From an uncultured Bacteroidales bacterium (GTDB taxonomy: Bacteria > Bacteroidota > Bacteroidia > Bacteroidales > F082): a stretch of DNA of 64,000 nt. Positions 57,337 to 64,000 of the stretch are shown here, piece after piece (position 1 is the first letter of the stretch; every line of letters starts with the position of its first letter). The stretch lies in the NCBI GenBank assembly GCA_900315175.1, contig OMYA01000009.1:62001-126000 (forward strand), given 5' to 3'. The notes beneath the pieces are model-generated. The model saw only the letters and a list, made by a program, of their open reading frames with translations. It had not been told where the DNA came from and made no database searches. The translations under genes were made by a program, and so were the position numbers.

Positions 57337-58071
57337 CTACCAATCCTTCTGAATCTTCCTCTTCTGCATCTTTGCAGCTTTCGCCTCGTTCATCTTGTCC
57401 ATTGTCTCTTTTTCTTGATTCTCAAGGGCTTGCAACATTCTTTCAGCGTCTTCTTTCGACATTTGTTGCTCTTGCTGCTGCTGTTGTTGTTGTTGCTGCT
57501 CTTGTTGCTCCTGTTGTTGTCCTTGCTGCTGCTCCTGATTCTGGTTTTGCTGCTGCTGTTGCTGTTGCTCTTGATTATCTTTTTTATCCTTATTATCCTG
57601 ATTGTCTTTCTTATCCTGATTTTGTTGCTGTTGTTGTTGCATAATCATCTTCTGCCGTGCATATTCGAGGTTGTATCTCGCGTCTTCGTCATCCGGATTG
57701 ATTTTCAGGCAGTTTTTATATGCTTTGAAAGCTTCGGAATACTGTTGTTGCTCCATCAGGCTGTTGCCGAGGTTGTAATAGGCGTTAGCTTCAATATTTT
57801 GTGGCACATTTCTGTCGATGACGCTTTTGAAACTGCTCATTGCATCGTCATAGTTTTTCTGATTATAGTAGGCGTTACCGAGGTTGAACTGTGCCTTGTC
57901 GTTGTATTTCTTGTCGAGAGAGCTTTTATAGTCTTTCTCGGCTTCGGTATAGTTGCCTTTATTGAAGTTCCGGTTGCCTTTACGTATGAAACTCTCCTTT
58001 GTCTGCGCGCTTGCCGCGATGCAGAACATCAGGAGGATCAGTGTGATACCGGTCTTTATTGTTGTTTTCAT
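57337..58071 (-). CDS. batC: BatC: TPR protein with glutamine-rich tract
   Basis: 244 residues from ATG 58071 (MKTTIKTG), one base after the batB stop; a longer start would overlap batB. Signal peptide IAASAQ (about 1-23), then TPR repeats (ERGNYTEAEKDYKSSLDK region, NIEANAYYNLGNSLMEQQQY, EDARYNLEYARQK), followed by a low-complexity region of Gln with Asn, Asp, Lys and Glu (about 140-208), then a helical end with DAERMLQALENQEKET. The Gln tract is longer than the usual charged linker of BatC and is coded mostly by CAG/CAA repeats. Periplasmic, in the Bat operon. Confidence 0.9.
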   Translation of the reverse strand: MKTTIKTGITLILLMFCIAASAQTKESFIRKGNRNFNKGNYTEAEKDYKSSLDKKYNDKAQFNLGNAYYNQKNYDDAMSSFKSVIDRNVPQNIEANAYYNLGNSLMEQQQYSEAFKAYKNCLKINPDDEDARYNLEYARQKMIMQQQQQQNQDKKDNQDNKDKKDNQEQQQQQQQNQNQEQQQGQQQEQQEQQQQQQQQQEQQMSKEDAERMLQALENQEKETMDKMNEAKAAKMQKRKIQKDW

Positions 58072-58072
58072 T

Positions 58073-59131
58073 TTAATTTCCCTTTTTAGGTTCAAATAAA
58101 TTGAATTTTGATTCCCATTCTTTCTTTCCTGAAGAAAGCATGATTTCGAGTATCAGCAACAGTATTGCTGCGCCCACAAACCATTGGAACTGGTCGTCGT
58201 AGTCGGTGAACACGCTTGATTCTATTTCTGATTTCTCTGTTTTGTTGATGTCTTCGTAGATTTTGTCGAGGCCTACGTTTGAGTTGCTGGCTCTCACGTA
58301 GAGTCCGTCGCCTATCTCGGCGATTTGGCGCAGAATGTTGTCATCGAGTTTTGTTATGATGATGTTGTCGTCCTTATCTTTTTTATAACCGGTTCTTTTG
58401 CCGTATTTGTTATAGAGGGGGATAGGGGCGCCTTCGTCGAGGCCCATGCCTATGGTGTAAATCTTGATGCCGTTTTTTGCAGCTTCTTGTGCGGCTTTCA
58501 CGGCGTCGCCGTTCTCATGGTCTTCGCCGTCGGAGATGATAACGATGGCTTTGTTGTGTTCGTTTTCTCCGAAGCTCTTGATGGCCAGTTCTATTGCCCT
58601 TCCGATTTCGGTGCCTTGTGTCGGGATGAGGTCGGTATCTACTGTCGACAGGAACATCTTTGCGGCGGAATAGTCAGTGGTGATTGGCAGTTGCACGTAG
58701 GCGTTGCCGGCAAACACGATGATACCTATTCTGTCGCCTCCGAGCTTGGAAATAAGCTTGCTGATGGCTTGTTTGGAGCGTTCCAGACGGTTTGGGGCAA
58801 TGTCTTCGGCGTGCATCGAATTCGAAATGTCGACACACAGGAATAGGTCTATACCTTCGCGTTTCACCTTTTCCATCTTTGAGCCCGACTGCAGGTTTGC
58901 AGCACCTACTATTAATAAGGCTATTATCAGGTTGAAAATGACAAACTTCGTGTTGGCTCTGGCATTTGAGAACATCGGCACGAGATAACCTCTCAGTTTG
59001 ATGCTGGCGAAACGGTTGAACTGTCGTTTGTTCCACAAACGGATCAGGACATAGACAGCCACCAGCACCGGAATTATCAGCAGCCAGTACAGATACTGTG
59101 GGTTTTCAAATCTTAAGATGTTACTTTCCAT
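58073..59131 (-). CDS. batB: BatB: VWA-domain membrane protein
   Basis: 352 residues. Two N-terminal membrane helices (about 9-29 and 59-77), a von Willebrand A domain with MIDAS FLCVDISNSMHAEDI (DxSxS, about 94-112) and a C-terminal helix (about 324-343). Its metal site is complete (Asp-x-Ser-x-Ser, then TQGTEIG, then SDGEDHENGD). It is a paralogue of the next gene. In Bacteroides, batA-batE loss weakens aerotolerance. The stop is one base from the batC start. Confidence 0.93.
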   Translation of the reverse strand: MESNILRFENPQYLYWLLIIPVLVAVYVLIRLWNKRQFNRFASIKLRGYLVPMFSNARANTKFVIFNLIIALLIVGAANLQSGSKMEKVKREGIDLFLCVDISNSMHAEDIAPNRLERSKQAISKLISKLGGDRIGIIVFAGNAYVQLPITTDYSAAKMFLSTVDTDLIPTQGTEIGRAIELAIKSFGENEHNKAIVIISDGEDHENGDAVKAAQEAAKNGIKIYTIGMGLDEGAPIPLYNKYGKRTGYKKDKDDNIIITKLDDNILRQIAEIGDGLYVRASNSNVGLDKIYEDINKTEKSEIESSVFTDYDDQFQWFVGAAILLLILEIMLSSGKKEWESKFNLFEPKKGN

Positions 59132-59137
59132 GATATC

Positions 59138-60136
59138 TTAATCCGTTAATGTTTTAAAAACAGTGTTTTTTAAAATAAATCCTAACAATAATAATGCCAA
59201 ACCTATCAAGACGAATGGTAAAAACTCCTCATGGACGCGTGTGAACTCGTTTATTTCTATTTTAGAGCGTTCCAGTTGGTCGATTTCATCATATATTTGT
59301 TCCAGTTTCTCGTTGGATGTGGCTCGGTAATATTTTCCGCCTGTCTCGTCGGCGATTTGTTGCAGCAGCGGTTCGTTGATGGTTACAGGAATCTGCTGGT
59401 ATTGGATGCCTCCAAACGGTGTCTGCACCGGATAAGGTGCCGTGCCTCTTGTGCCAACGCCGATGGTGTAAACCCTGATGCCGAAAAGTTTTGCCATTTC
59501 GGCGGCTGTGGCTGGGTCGATGGAGCCCGCGTTGTTGTCACCGTCGGTGAGTAGAATCACCACTTTTGAGATGGCTTCGCTGTCTTTCAGACGGCTCACA
59601 GAAGAAGCGAGACCGTCGCCGATGGCGGTGCCGTCTTCAAGCATGCCGCATTTCATGTCCTTCATCATGTTTAAAAGCATGCCATGGTCAGTGGTTAAAG
59701 GCACTTGCGTGAATGTCTCGCTGGCAAAGACAACCAAACCCATGCGGTCATCAGGACGCCCTTTCACGAAGTCGGCACTGATGTTTTTGGCAGCCTCTAA
59801 ACGGTCCGGCCTGAGATCTTGCGCAAGCATACTGCTCGACAAGTCTATCGTGAGCACTATGTCAATGCCTTCCACGTTGATTTTCTGACTTTTCGAACTG
59901 CTTTGCGGACGTGCTAACGCTATGATTAACAACGCTAAAGCGCACATCTCAATGACGAAAAGTATATGTCGCACATAGATTCTCCAACTTCTTGGCATGC
60001 CGTTGAAAAAACTGGTGTCGCTAAATTTCACATATGCCTGGTTTTTTCTGCCTGAAAAGATATACCAAATCACCAGTAATGGAATGATTATCAATCCATA
60101 AAGAAAATACGACGATGCAAATTCTAATGAACTCAT
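59138..60136 (-). CDS. batA: BatA: VWA-domain membrane protein
   Basis: 332 residues; N-terminal helices (about 10-27, 54-74), MIDAS LTIDLSSSMLAQDL (about 93-106), DGTAIGDGLASSVSRL, and TDGDNNAGSIDP, and a C-terminal membrane helix near 305-325. The MIDAS is complete. It precedes batB by 6 bases and overlaps the gene upstream by 4 bases (ATGA). Paralogue of BatB. Confidence 0.93.
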   Translation of the reverse strand: MSSLEFASSYFLYGLIIIPLLVIWYIFSGRKNQAYVKFSDTSFFNGMPRSWRIYVRHILFVIEMCALALLIIALARPQSSSKSQKINVEGIDIVLTIDLSSSMLAQDLRPDRLEAAKNISADFVKGRPDDRMGLVVFASETFTQVPLTTDHGMLLNMMKDMKCGMLEDGTAIGDGLASSVSRLKDSEAISKVVILLTDGDNNAGSIDPATAAEMAKLFGIRVYTIGVGTRGTAPYPVQTPFGGIQYQQIPVTINEPLLQQIADETGGKYYRATSNEKLEQIYDEIDQLERSKIEINEFTRVHEEFLPFVLIGLALLLLGFILKNTVFKTLTD

Positions 60137-61107
60137 TTACTTTCCTCCTCTTTCTTTTTCTCTTCTTCCTGGAAATAAATGTAACTGTCTTCAACAAAGT
60201 TGTTTATATCGCTGAATGACTGCTTGTTTTGCTCGGCTGAAGGATTGGCTTTCGCAAATTTCACGAGGTCGGCGGTCGTCAGGGTGTCTTGCAGCTTTGA
60301 TCTGGTTAAGTCGCTGATATTCAATCGTCCGACAGCCTCCATGATTTCATCGGTAGTCATCTCGATGGCATCGATTTCAAACTGTCCTTCAAGATATTCT
60401 CTCGCGATATCAGTGAGGTCGGTGTAGTAATCCTTGGTCAGCGTAGTGTTCCAAACCTCGTTGTCTTTCATCTCTGCAAGCTTTGTGCGAGCTGTGACAA
60501 TTGCAGGAATAGTCGGTTTTTTCTTCTCTTCGACGACAACATCTTTCATTTTCTTATGCTTTTTAAGATAAATGATAAGATAGACTACGCCGGCAATTAT
60601 GATGACTATAGCAATCCAAGGGAACACTTCTTTTGCTGTAAGACCTTGGCGCATAACGCCTTTGATAGGGCGGAAGGCTTCGGTTGTGTCGACGGCGACA
60701 GTTGTAACATAAAGCTCTTGTTCGTCGGTGCGGAGCGTGTAACGGACGCTGTCCTTAAGGCTCTTGCTGTATGTGACGGCAATTTCAGGTACATAGACGT
60801 AACCGGTGTCGAATGATGTCAACGTGAGGTTTTGTGTCATAATTACGTTGTCGCTGTTGTTGATAGCCGTGGTTTTTACTTCTTCAACGTTAATCACATC
60901 AATCGATTTGCTTAAGGTGTCGCCGAATTGTTTCCACTCGACGAAATAGTCTTTTGGAATTGTTAAAGACAATTGATAATCAAATGGTTGTCCTACGACG
61001 ATGGTGTCGACATCGGTTTTTCCTCTTAGGAAAGATACCTGTGCCTCACACTGGATGCCGAGTAATGACATCATGCAGAACAACAATATGAAACAAAGCT
61101 TTTTCAT
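60133..61107 (-). CDS. Bat-operon membrane protein, DUF4381-like
   Basis: 324 residues with signal CEAQ (1-22), an Ig-like periplasmic domain (about 25-150; KTDVDTIVVGQPFDYQLSLT), one membrane helix (about 166-182, WIAIVIIIAGVVYLIIYL), and a cytosolic helical tail that ends in a Lys/Glu-rich run. This arrangement and position, between DUF58 and batA, match the DUF4381-type proteins of bat operons. It may resemble a shortened BatD. The start overlaps the DUF58 stop by 4 bases. Role inferred from context. Confidence 0.8.
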   Translation of the reverse strand: MKKLCFILLFCMMSLLGIQCEAQVSFLRGKTDVDTIVVGQPFDYQLSLTIPKDYFVEWKQFGDTLSKSIDVINVEEVKTTAINNSDNVIMTQNLTLTSFDTGYVYVPEIAVTYSKSLKDSVRYTLRTDEQELYVTTVAVDTTEAFRPIKGVMRQGLTAKEVFPWIAIVIIIAGVVYLIIYLKKHKKMKDVVVEEKKKPTIPAIVTARTKLAEMKDNEVWNTTLTKDYYTDLTDIAREYLEGQFEIDAIEMTTDEIMEAVGRLNISDLTRSKLQDTLTTADLVKFAKANPSAEQNKQSFSDINNFVEDSYIYFQEEEKKKEEESK

Positions 61108-61982
61108 CTTCTCGATTCTCTCCTTTTAAAAAGTTGCATGAGGGGCTTTACATAGTCTTCGTCGGTGTAAATCAACGTGTTATCCACGCCGTTGTTGGCG
61201 AATGTTTTGTTAAGCGCGGTGGTCTCATGCTGTACAAATTTTTGATAAGCCTGATTCCAGGCGTTGGTCGAGGTGTCGACCCACAACTCCTTGTCAGTCT
61301 CGTTGTCGCGGAATTTCACCAAGCCTATTTTAGGTATGATAAGCTCGCGTTTATCAGTGATTCTCAATGAGATAAGGTCGTGTTTGCGTGCTGCTATTCT
61401 CATTTCCTGTTCGAATGGCTTGCTGGTCACGAAGTCGGAGATGAGGAATGCCGTGGTGCGTTTTTTGATGGCGCTTGTAAGGAACTTCAGACCTTCGCCG
61501 ATGTCGGTGCCTCTGTGTTGGGGCGCGAAGGTCACAATCTCGCGAATGATACGCAGGATGTGGCTTGAGCCTTTTTTCGGAGGTATGAACTTCTCTATTT
61601 GGTCGCTGAAAAATATCACGCCGACTTTATCGTTGTTTTGAATCGCCGAAAATGCCAGCACTGCTGCGAGTTCTGCTGTGATGTCACGTTTTGTGGCGTC
61701 AACGGAGCCGAAGTCGTTGGAACCTGACACGTCGATGAGCAACATCACTGTCATCTCGCGCTCTTCCTCGAAAATCTTGACAAAAGGCTTGTGGAATCGC
61801 GCCGTGACGTTCCAGTCGATGTTGCGGATATCGTCACCATACTGATATTCACGCACCTCGCTGAATGTCATACCGCGACCCTTGAACGCACTGTGGTACT
61901 GACCCGAAAAGATCTGGTTGGTCAACCCACGCGTCTTGATCTCGATTTTCCTGACTTTCTTAAATAAATCGTTCGCTTCCAT
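61104..61982 (-). CDS. DUF58 family protein
   Basis: 292 residues. The N-terminal part contains SAFKGRGMTFSEVREYQYGD and DDIRNIDWNVTARFHKPFVK (DUF58 signature, about 31-70), followed by a VWA-like fold with LLIDVSGSNDFG (a DxSxS-like metal motif). It lacks membrane helices and should act in the cytosol. Co-occurs with moxR and bat genes; MoxR ATPases are thought to act with VWA proteins as chaperones. A 7-bp array directly precedes its ATG. Confidence 0.92.
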   Translation of the reverse strand: MEANDLFKKVRKIEIKTRGLTNQIFSGQYHSAFKGRGMTFSEVREYQYGDDIRNIDWNVTARFHKPFVKIFEEEREMTVMLLIDVSGSNDFGSVDATKRDITAELAAVLAFSAIQNNDKVGVIFFSDQIEKFIPPKKGSSHILRIIREIVTFAPQHRGTDIGEGLKFLTSAIKKRTTAFLISDFVTSKPFEQEMRIAARKHDLISLRITDKRELIIPKIGLVKFRDNETDKELWVDTSTNAWNQAYQKFVQHETTALNKTFANNGVDNTLIYTDEDYVKPLMQLFKRRESRR

Positions 61983-61992
61983 TTAAAACTCC

Positions 61993-62024
61993 AAACTGTA
62001 AACGGTAAACTGTAAACGGTAAAC
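61993..62024. repeat. Heptad array between moxR and the DUF58 gene
   Basis: AAACTGT-AAACGGT-AAACTGT-AAACGGT-AAAC: a 14-base unit in two exact copies, ending 10 bases before the DUF58 start (minus strand). Confidence 0.85.
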
Positions 62025-62027
62025 AAA

Positions 62028-63020
62028 TTACGGCACTTCAACAATATTCAAAATCTCATTGATGATATCTTCTGTAGTGATATTTTCTGCTTCTGCCTCG
62101 TATGTCAAGCCGATACGGTGACGCATCACATCCGGGGCGACGGCGCGCACATCCTCAGGGATGACGTAGCCACGACGTTTGATGAAAGCGTAAGCCTTAG
62201 CTGCCAAAGCGAGGTTGATAGAAGCACGCGGAGAACCGCCATAGCTGATCATTCCGGCGAATTTCTTCAGCTTGAACTCCTCTGGGAAACGTGAAGCAAA
62301 AACGATGTCAGTGATGTAGTTCTCAATCTTTTCGTCGAGATAAACCTCACGGCAGACTTTTCTTGCGTTTAAGATATCTTTTGTTGACGTAACTTTACGA
62401 ACCTCAGGATATTCCTTGTTGATATTTTGACGCAAAATAACTTTTTCCTCTTCTTTTTTCGGGTAGTCGATGATGACTTTCAACATGAAACGGTCGACTT
62501 GGGCTTCCGGAAGCGGATATGTGCCTTCCTGCTCGATAGGGTTCTGGGTTGCCATAACGAGGAACGGGTCCGGCAAAGCGAATGTGCTCTCGCCGATAGT
62601 CACCTGGTGCTCCTGCATGGCTTCGAGCAACGCGCTCTGCACCTTCGCAGGTGAACGGTTGATCTCATCCGCCAACACAAAGTTTGCAAACACAGGACCT
62701 TTCTTCACCATGAATTCCTCTGTCTTCTGACTGTAAATCATTGTTCCTACAAGGTCAGCCGGCAAAAGGTCAGGAGTGAACTGAATACGGCTGAAATCAG
62801 CATCGACAATGCTTGCCAATGTCTTGATTGCCAATGTCTTAGCCAAACCAGGGACACCTTCCAAAAGGATGTGGCCGTTCGACAACAAACCGATGAGCAA
62901 ACGCTCTGTCATGTGTTTCTGACCCACAATGACCTTGCTCATTTCCATGTTGATTAAGTCGATAAACTGACTCTCTCTCTGAATCTTTTCGTTTAATTCG
63001 CGAATGTCTGTCTCAATCAT
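62028..63020 (-). CDS. moxR: MoxR-family AAA+ ATPase
   Basis: 330 residues from ATG 63020 (MIETDIREL); an upstream TTG/ATG start at 63056 would add 12 AT-rich codons. Walker A LEGVPGLAKT (about 53-62), Walker B VLADEINRSPAKVQSALLEA, and sensor ATQNPIEQEGTYPLPEAQVD, all typical of MoxR. It is likely a chaperone-like ATPase for the VWA proteins downstream. It is the first gene of the operon moxR-DUF58-DUF4381-like-batABCDE, over 8 kb on the minus strand. Confidence 0.95.
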   Translation of the reverse strand: MIETDIRELNEKIQRESQFIDLINMEMSKVIVGQKHMTERLLIGLLSNGHILLEGVPGLAKTLAIKTLASIVDADFSRIQFTPDLLPADLVGTMIYSQKTEEFMVKKGPVFANFVLADEINRSPAKVQSALLEAMQEHQVTIGESTFALPDPFLVMATQNPIEQEGTYPLPEAQVDRFMLKVIIDYPKKEEEKVILRQNINKEYPEVRKVTSTKDILNARKVCREVYLDEKIENYITDIVFASRFPEEFKLKKFAGMISYGGSPRASINLALAAKAYAFIKRRGYVIPEDVRAVAPDVMRHRIGLTYEAEAENITTEDIINEILNIVEVP

Positions 63021-63064
63021 TTTATTCTGATTTTTATACTTATATACAATTAACAATGTAAACG

Positions 63065-63072
63065 CAAAAATA
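63065..63072 (-). promoter_or_regulatory. -7 element for the moxR-bat operon
   Basis: TATTTTTG on the minus strand, 45 bases before the moxR ATG; divergent from the DUF2520 gene. Confidence 0.55.
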
Positions 63073-63160
63073 TTGCAAAAATTTCAATCTGCAATGAAAA
63101 ATTTATTTTGTTTTCAACTATTCGGAAATTTTTTGTAATTTCGTAGCTTGAAATAAATTT

Positions 63161-63946
63161 ATGATGCAATTTGGGAAAATAGCCATAATTGGTGCGGGTA
63201 ATACTGCCTATACTCTTTGTAAAGTATTGAAAAGCAAAGGGATAGAGCCGTTTTGTATCTATGTCAGGAATCCTGAAAAGGCTGAAAAAGTTCGTGCGGA
63301 TTTAGACGTTGAAGTCGTTTTTAGCTATGAAAAAGTTCTTGAATCGGATTTGGCTATTGTCGCGGTGAAAGATGACGCTATTTCTGAAGTTGCGGCGTAT
63401 CTCATTGATTATAAAGGACTTGTAGTTCATACATCGGGAACTAAGTCTTCGGAAGTGCTGAACCGCATCGAGCGTTATGGGGTGTTTTATCTGCCTTATA
63501 CGATGAGTAAGGAACGCAACATTTCATTCGACGACGTACCTTTATTAATTTATGCAAACTCACCAGAAGATATGATTCGTCTGAATGGTTTTGCCGAACA
63601 ATTGTCATCAAAAGTCCAGTATTGCGACGATGAACAGCGTAAGGTGATACATCTGGCGGCTGTATATGTCTCAAATTTCACAAATGTGATGCTGGGGATA
63701 GGAGATAAGTTATTGGAAGAGAATGGATTATCTTTGGATTTAATGCGTCCTTTGGTTATGGAAATGATGAAAAAATCATTCGAAATATCTCCTGAAAAAG
63801 CGCTGACAGGTCCTGCCCGTCGTGGTGATATACAGACAATTCTGGATCATGAGGAAATGCTGGTAAATTCGCCTAAAGAACTCGAGATTTATAAGGTTTT
63901 GACAAATTATATTTTGGAAAAATATCAAAAAAATGAAAAATTATAA
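63161..63946 (+). CDS. Rossmann-like and DUF2520 domain-containing protein
   Basis: 261 residues. N-terminal Rossmann domain with GAGNTAYTLCKVL (11-23), which binds NAD(P) in relatives such as ProC and F420-dependent oxidoreductases; DUF2520 C-terminal helical domain with HLAAVYVSNFTNVML and TGPARRGD. The family lacks a firm function; it is related to pyrroline-5-carboxylate reductases. ATGs at 63161 and 63164 are equally plausible. The end overlaps kdsC by 14 bases, so coupled. A TAATTTCG box at 63136-63143 is a poor -7 match. Confidence 0.88.
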   Translation: MMQFGKIAIIGAGNTAYTLCKVLKSKGIEPFCIYVRNPEKAEKVRADLDVEVVFSYEKVLESDLAIVAVKDDAISEVAAYLIDYKGLVVHTSGTKSSEVLNRIERYGVFYLPYTMSKERNISFDDVPLLIYANSPEDMIRLNGFAEQLSSKVQYCDDEQRKVIHLAAVYVSNFTNVMLGIGDKLLEENGLSLDLMRPLVMEMMKKSFEISPEKALTGPARRGDIQTILDHEEMLVNSPKELEIYKVLTNYILEKYQKNEKL

Positions 63947-64000
63947 AGAATTATTAAAAAACGTCACAACGTTTATTTTTGATTATGACGGAGTTATGAC
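63933..64000 (+). CDS. kdsC: KDO 8-phosphate phosphatase KdsC, N-terminal end (partial)
   Basis: Begins at ATG 63933 with MKNYKELLKNVTTFIFDYDG and VMT, the first HAD motif (D-x-D-G-V-x-T) of the KdsC/YrbI phosphatase family, which removes phosphate from KDO 8-phosphate in LPS synthesis. It runs out of the window after 22 codons. It overlaps the DUF2520 gene by 14 bases, an order common in Bacteroidetes. Confidence 0.8.
   Translation, partial: MKNYKELLKNVTTFIFDYDGVM

Noticed and set aside
57415..58089. Leu-rich protein opposite batC
   Set aside because: It is the antisense of the CAG-rich tract; no promoter or start context.
60133..61107. A second BatD
   Set aside because: Shorter and with one Ig-like domain only; DUF4381-like is a closer description.

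Overview
The window is a chromosomal stretch from a member of the Bacteroidales (phylum Bacteroidota). The evidence is five secreted proteins with type IX secretion system (T9SS) C-terminal sorting domains, a complete Bat aerotolerance operon, promoters with the Bacteroidetes -7 element TAnnTTTG, almost no Shine-Dalgarno sequences, a V-type ATPase, and many lipoproteins and outer-membrane barrels. I saw no rRNA, tRNA, CRISPR array, prophage or insertion sequence. The species cannot be named from this sequence.

Layout. 1-760: end of a V-type ATPase operon (subunits I and K). 840-2600: a small AT-rich accessory patch with a DUF4160/DUF2442 pair, a strongly self-complementary RNA candidate resembling 6S RNA, and a lipoprotein. 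2.6-9 kb: prmC, a YigZ-family gene, dnaA, an RsmI-like methylase, a small helical protein and a POT peptide transporter. 9-13.3 kb: valS, then an RNA-like leader and a frame-disrupted T9SS adhesin. 13.4-18.9 kb: rsfS-ftsH-LUD, birA, SRPBCC-pyrE and a NUDIX gene. 19-25.5 kb: a 1472-residue T9SS protein with a possible MABP-like beta-prism, an 89-residue protein with a sorting-like tail, coaD and a thioredoxin-fold lipid-side protein. 25.6-36 kb: secA, two tandem patatin/barrel proteins, pyrH, frr, ddl. 35.9-46.5 kb: PASTA protein, T9SS protein, rluD, hldD, MerR, M23 peptidase, alaS, lipoprotein, barrel. 46.5-54.5 kb: a PKD/Ig T9SS protein, rdgB, ung, a 43-residue lipoprotein and a BNR-repeat T9SS protein. 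54.6-63 kb: moxR-DUF58-(DUF4381-like)-batA-batB-batC-batD-batE. The window ends with a DUF2520 gene and the start of kdsC.

Most genes are core metabolism, translation or envelope biogenesis. Together they show a cell that exports much protein (SecA, then T9SS or patatin-type barrels), builds LPS (hldD, kdsC) and peptidoglycan (ddl, M23, PASTA), and maintains envelope proteins (FtsH, Bat).

The most unusual material is non-coding. At least eleven intergenic sites carry short tandem repeats with a 7-bp (sometimes 8-bp) period. The unit differs between sites, nearly all sites lie directly 5' of a start codon, and in several the start ATG is part of the last repeat. There are also dispersed palindromes: a 48-bp perfect one sits in frame inside prmC, and a nested inverted-repeat element occurs twice in opposite orientation.
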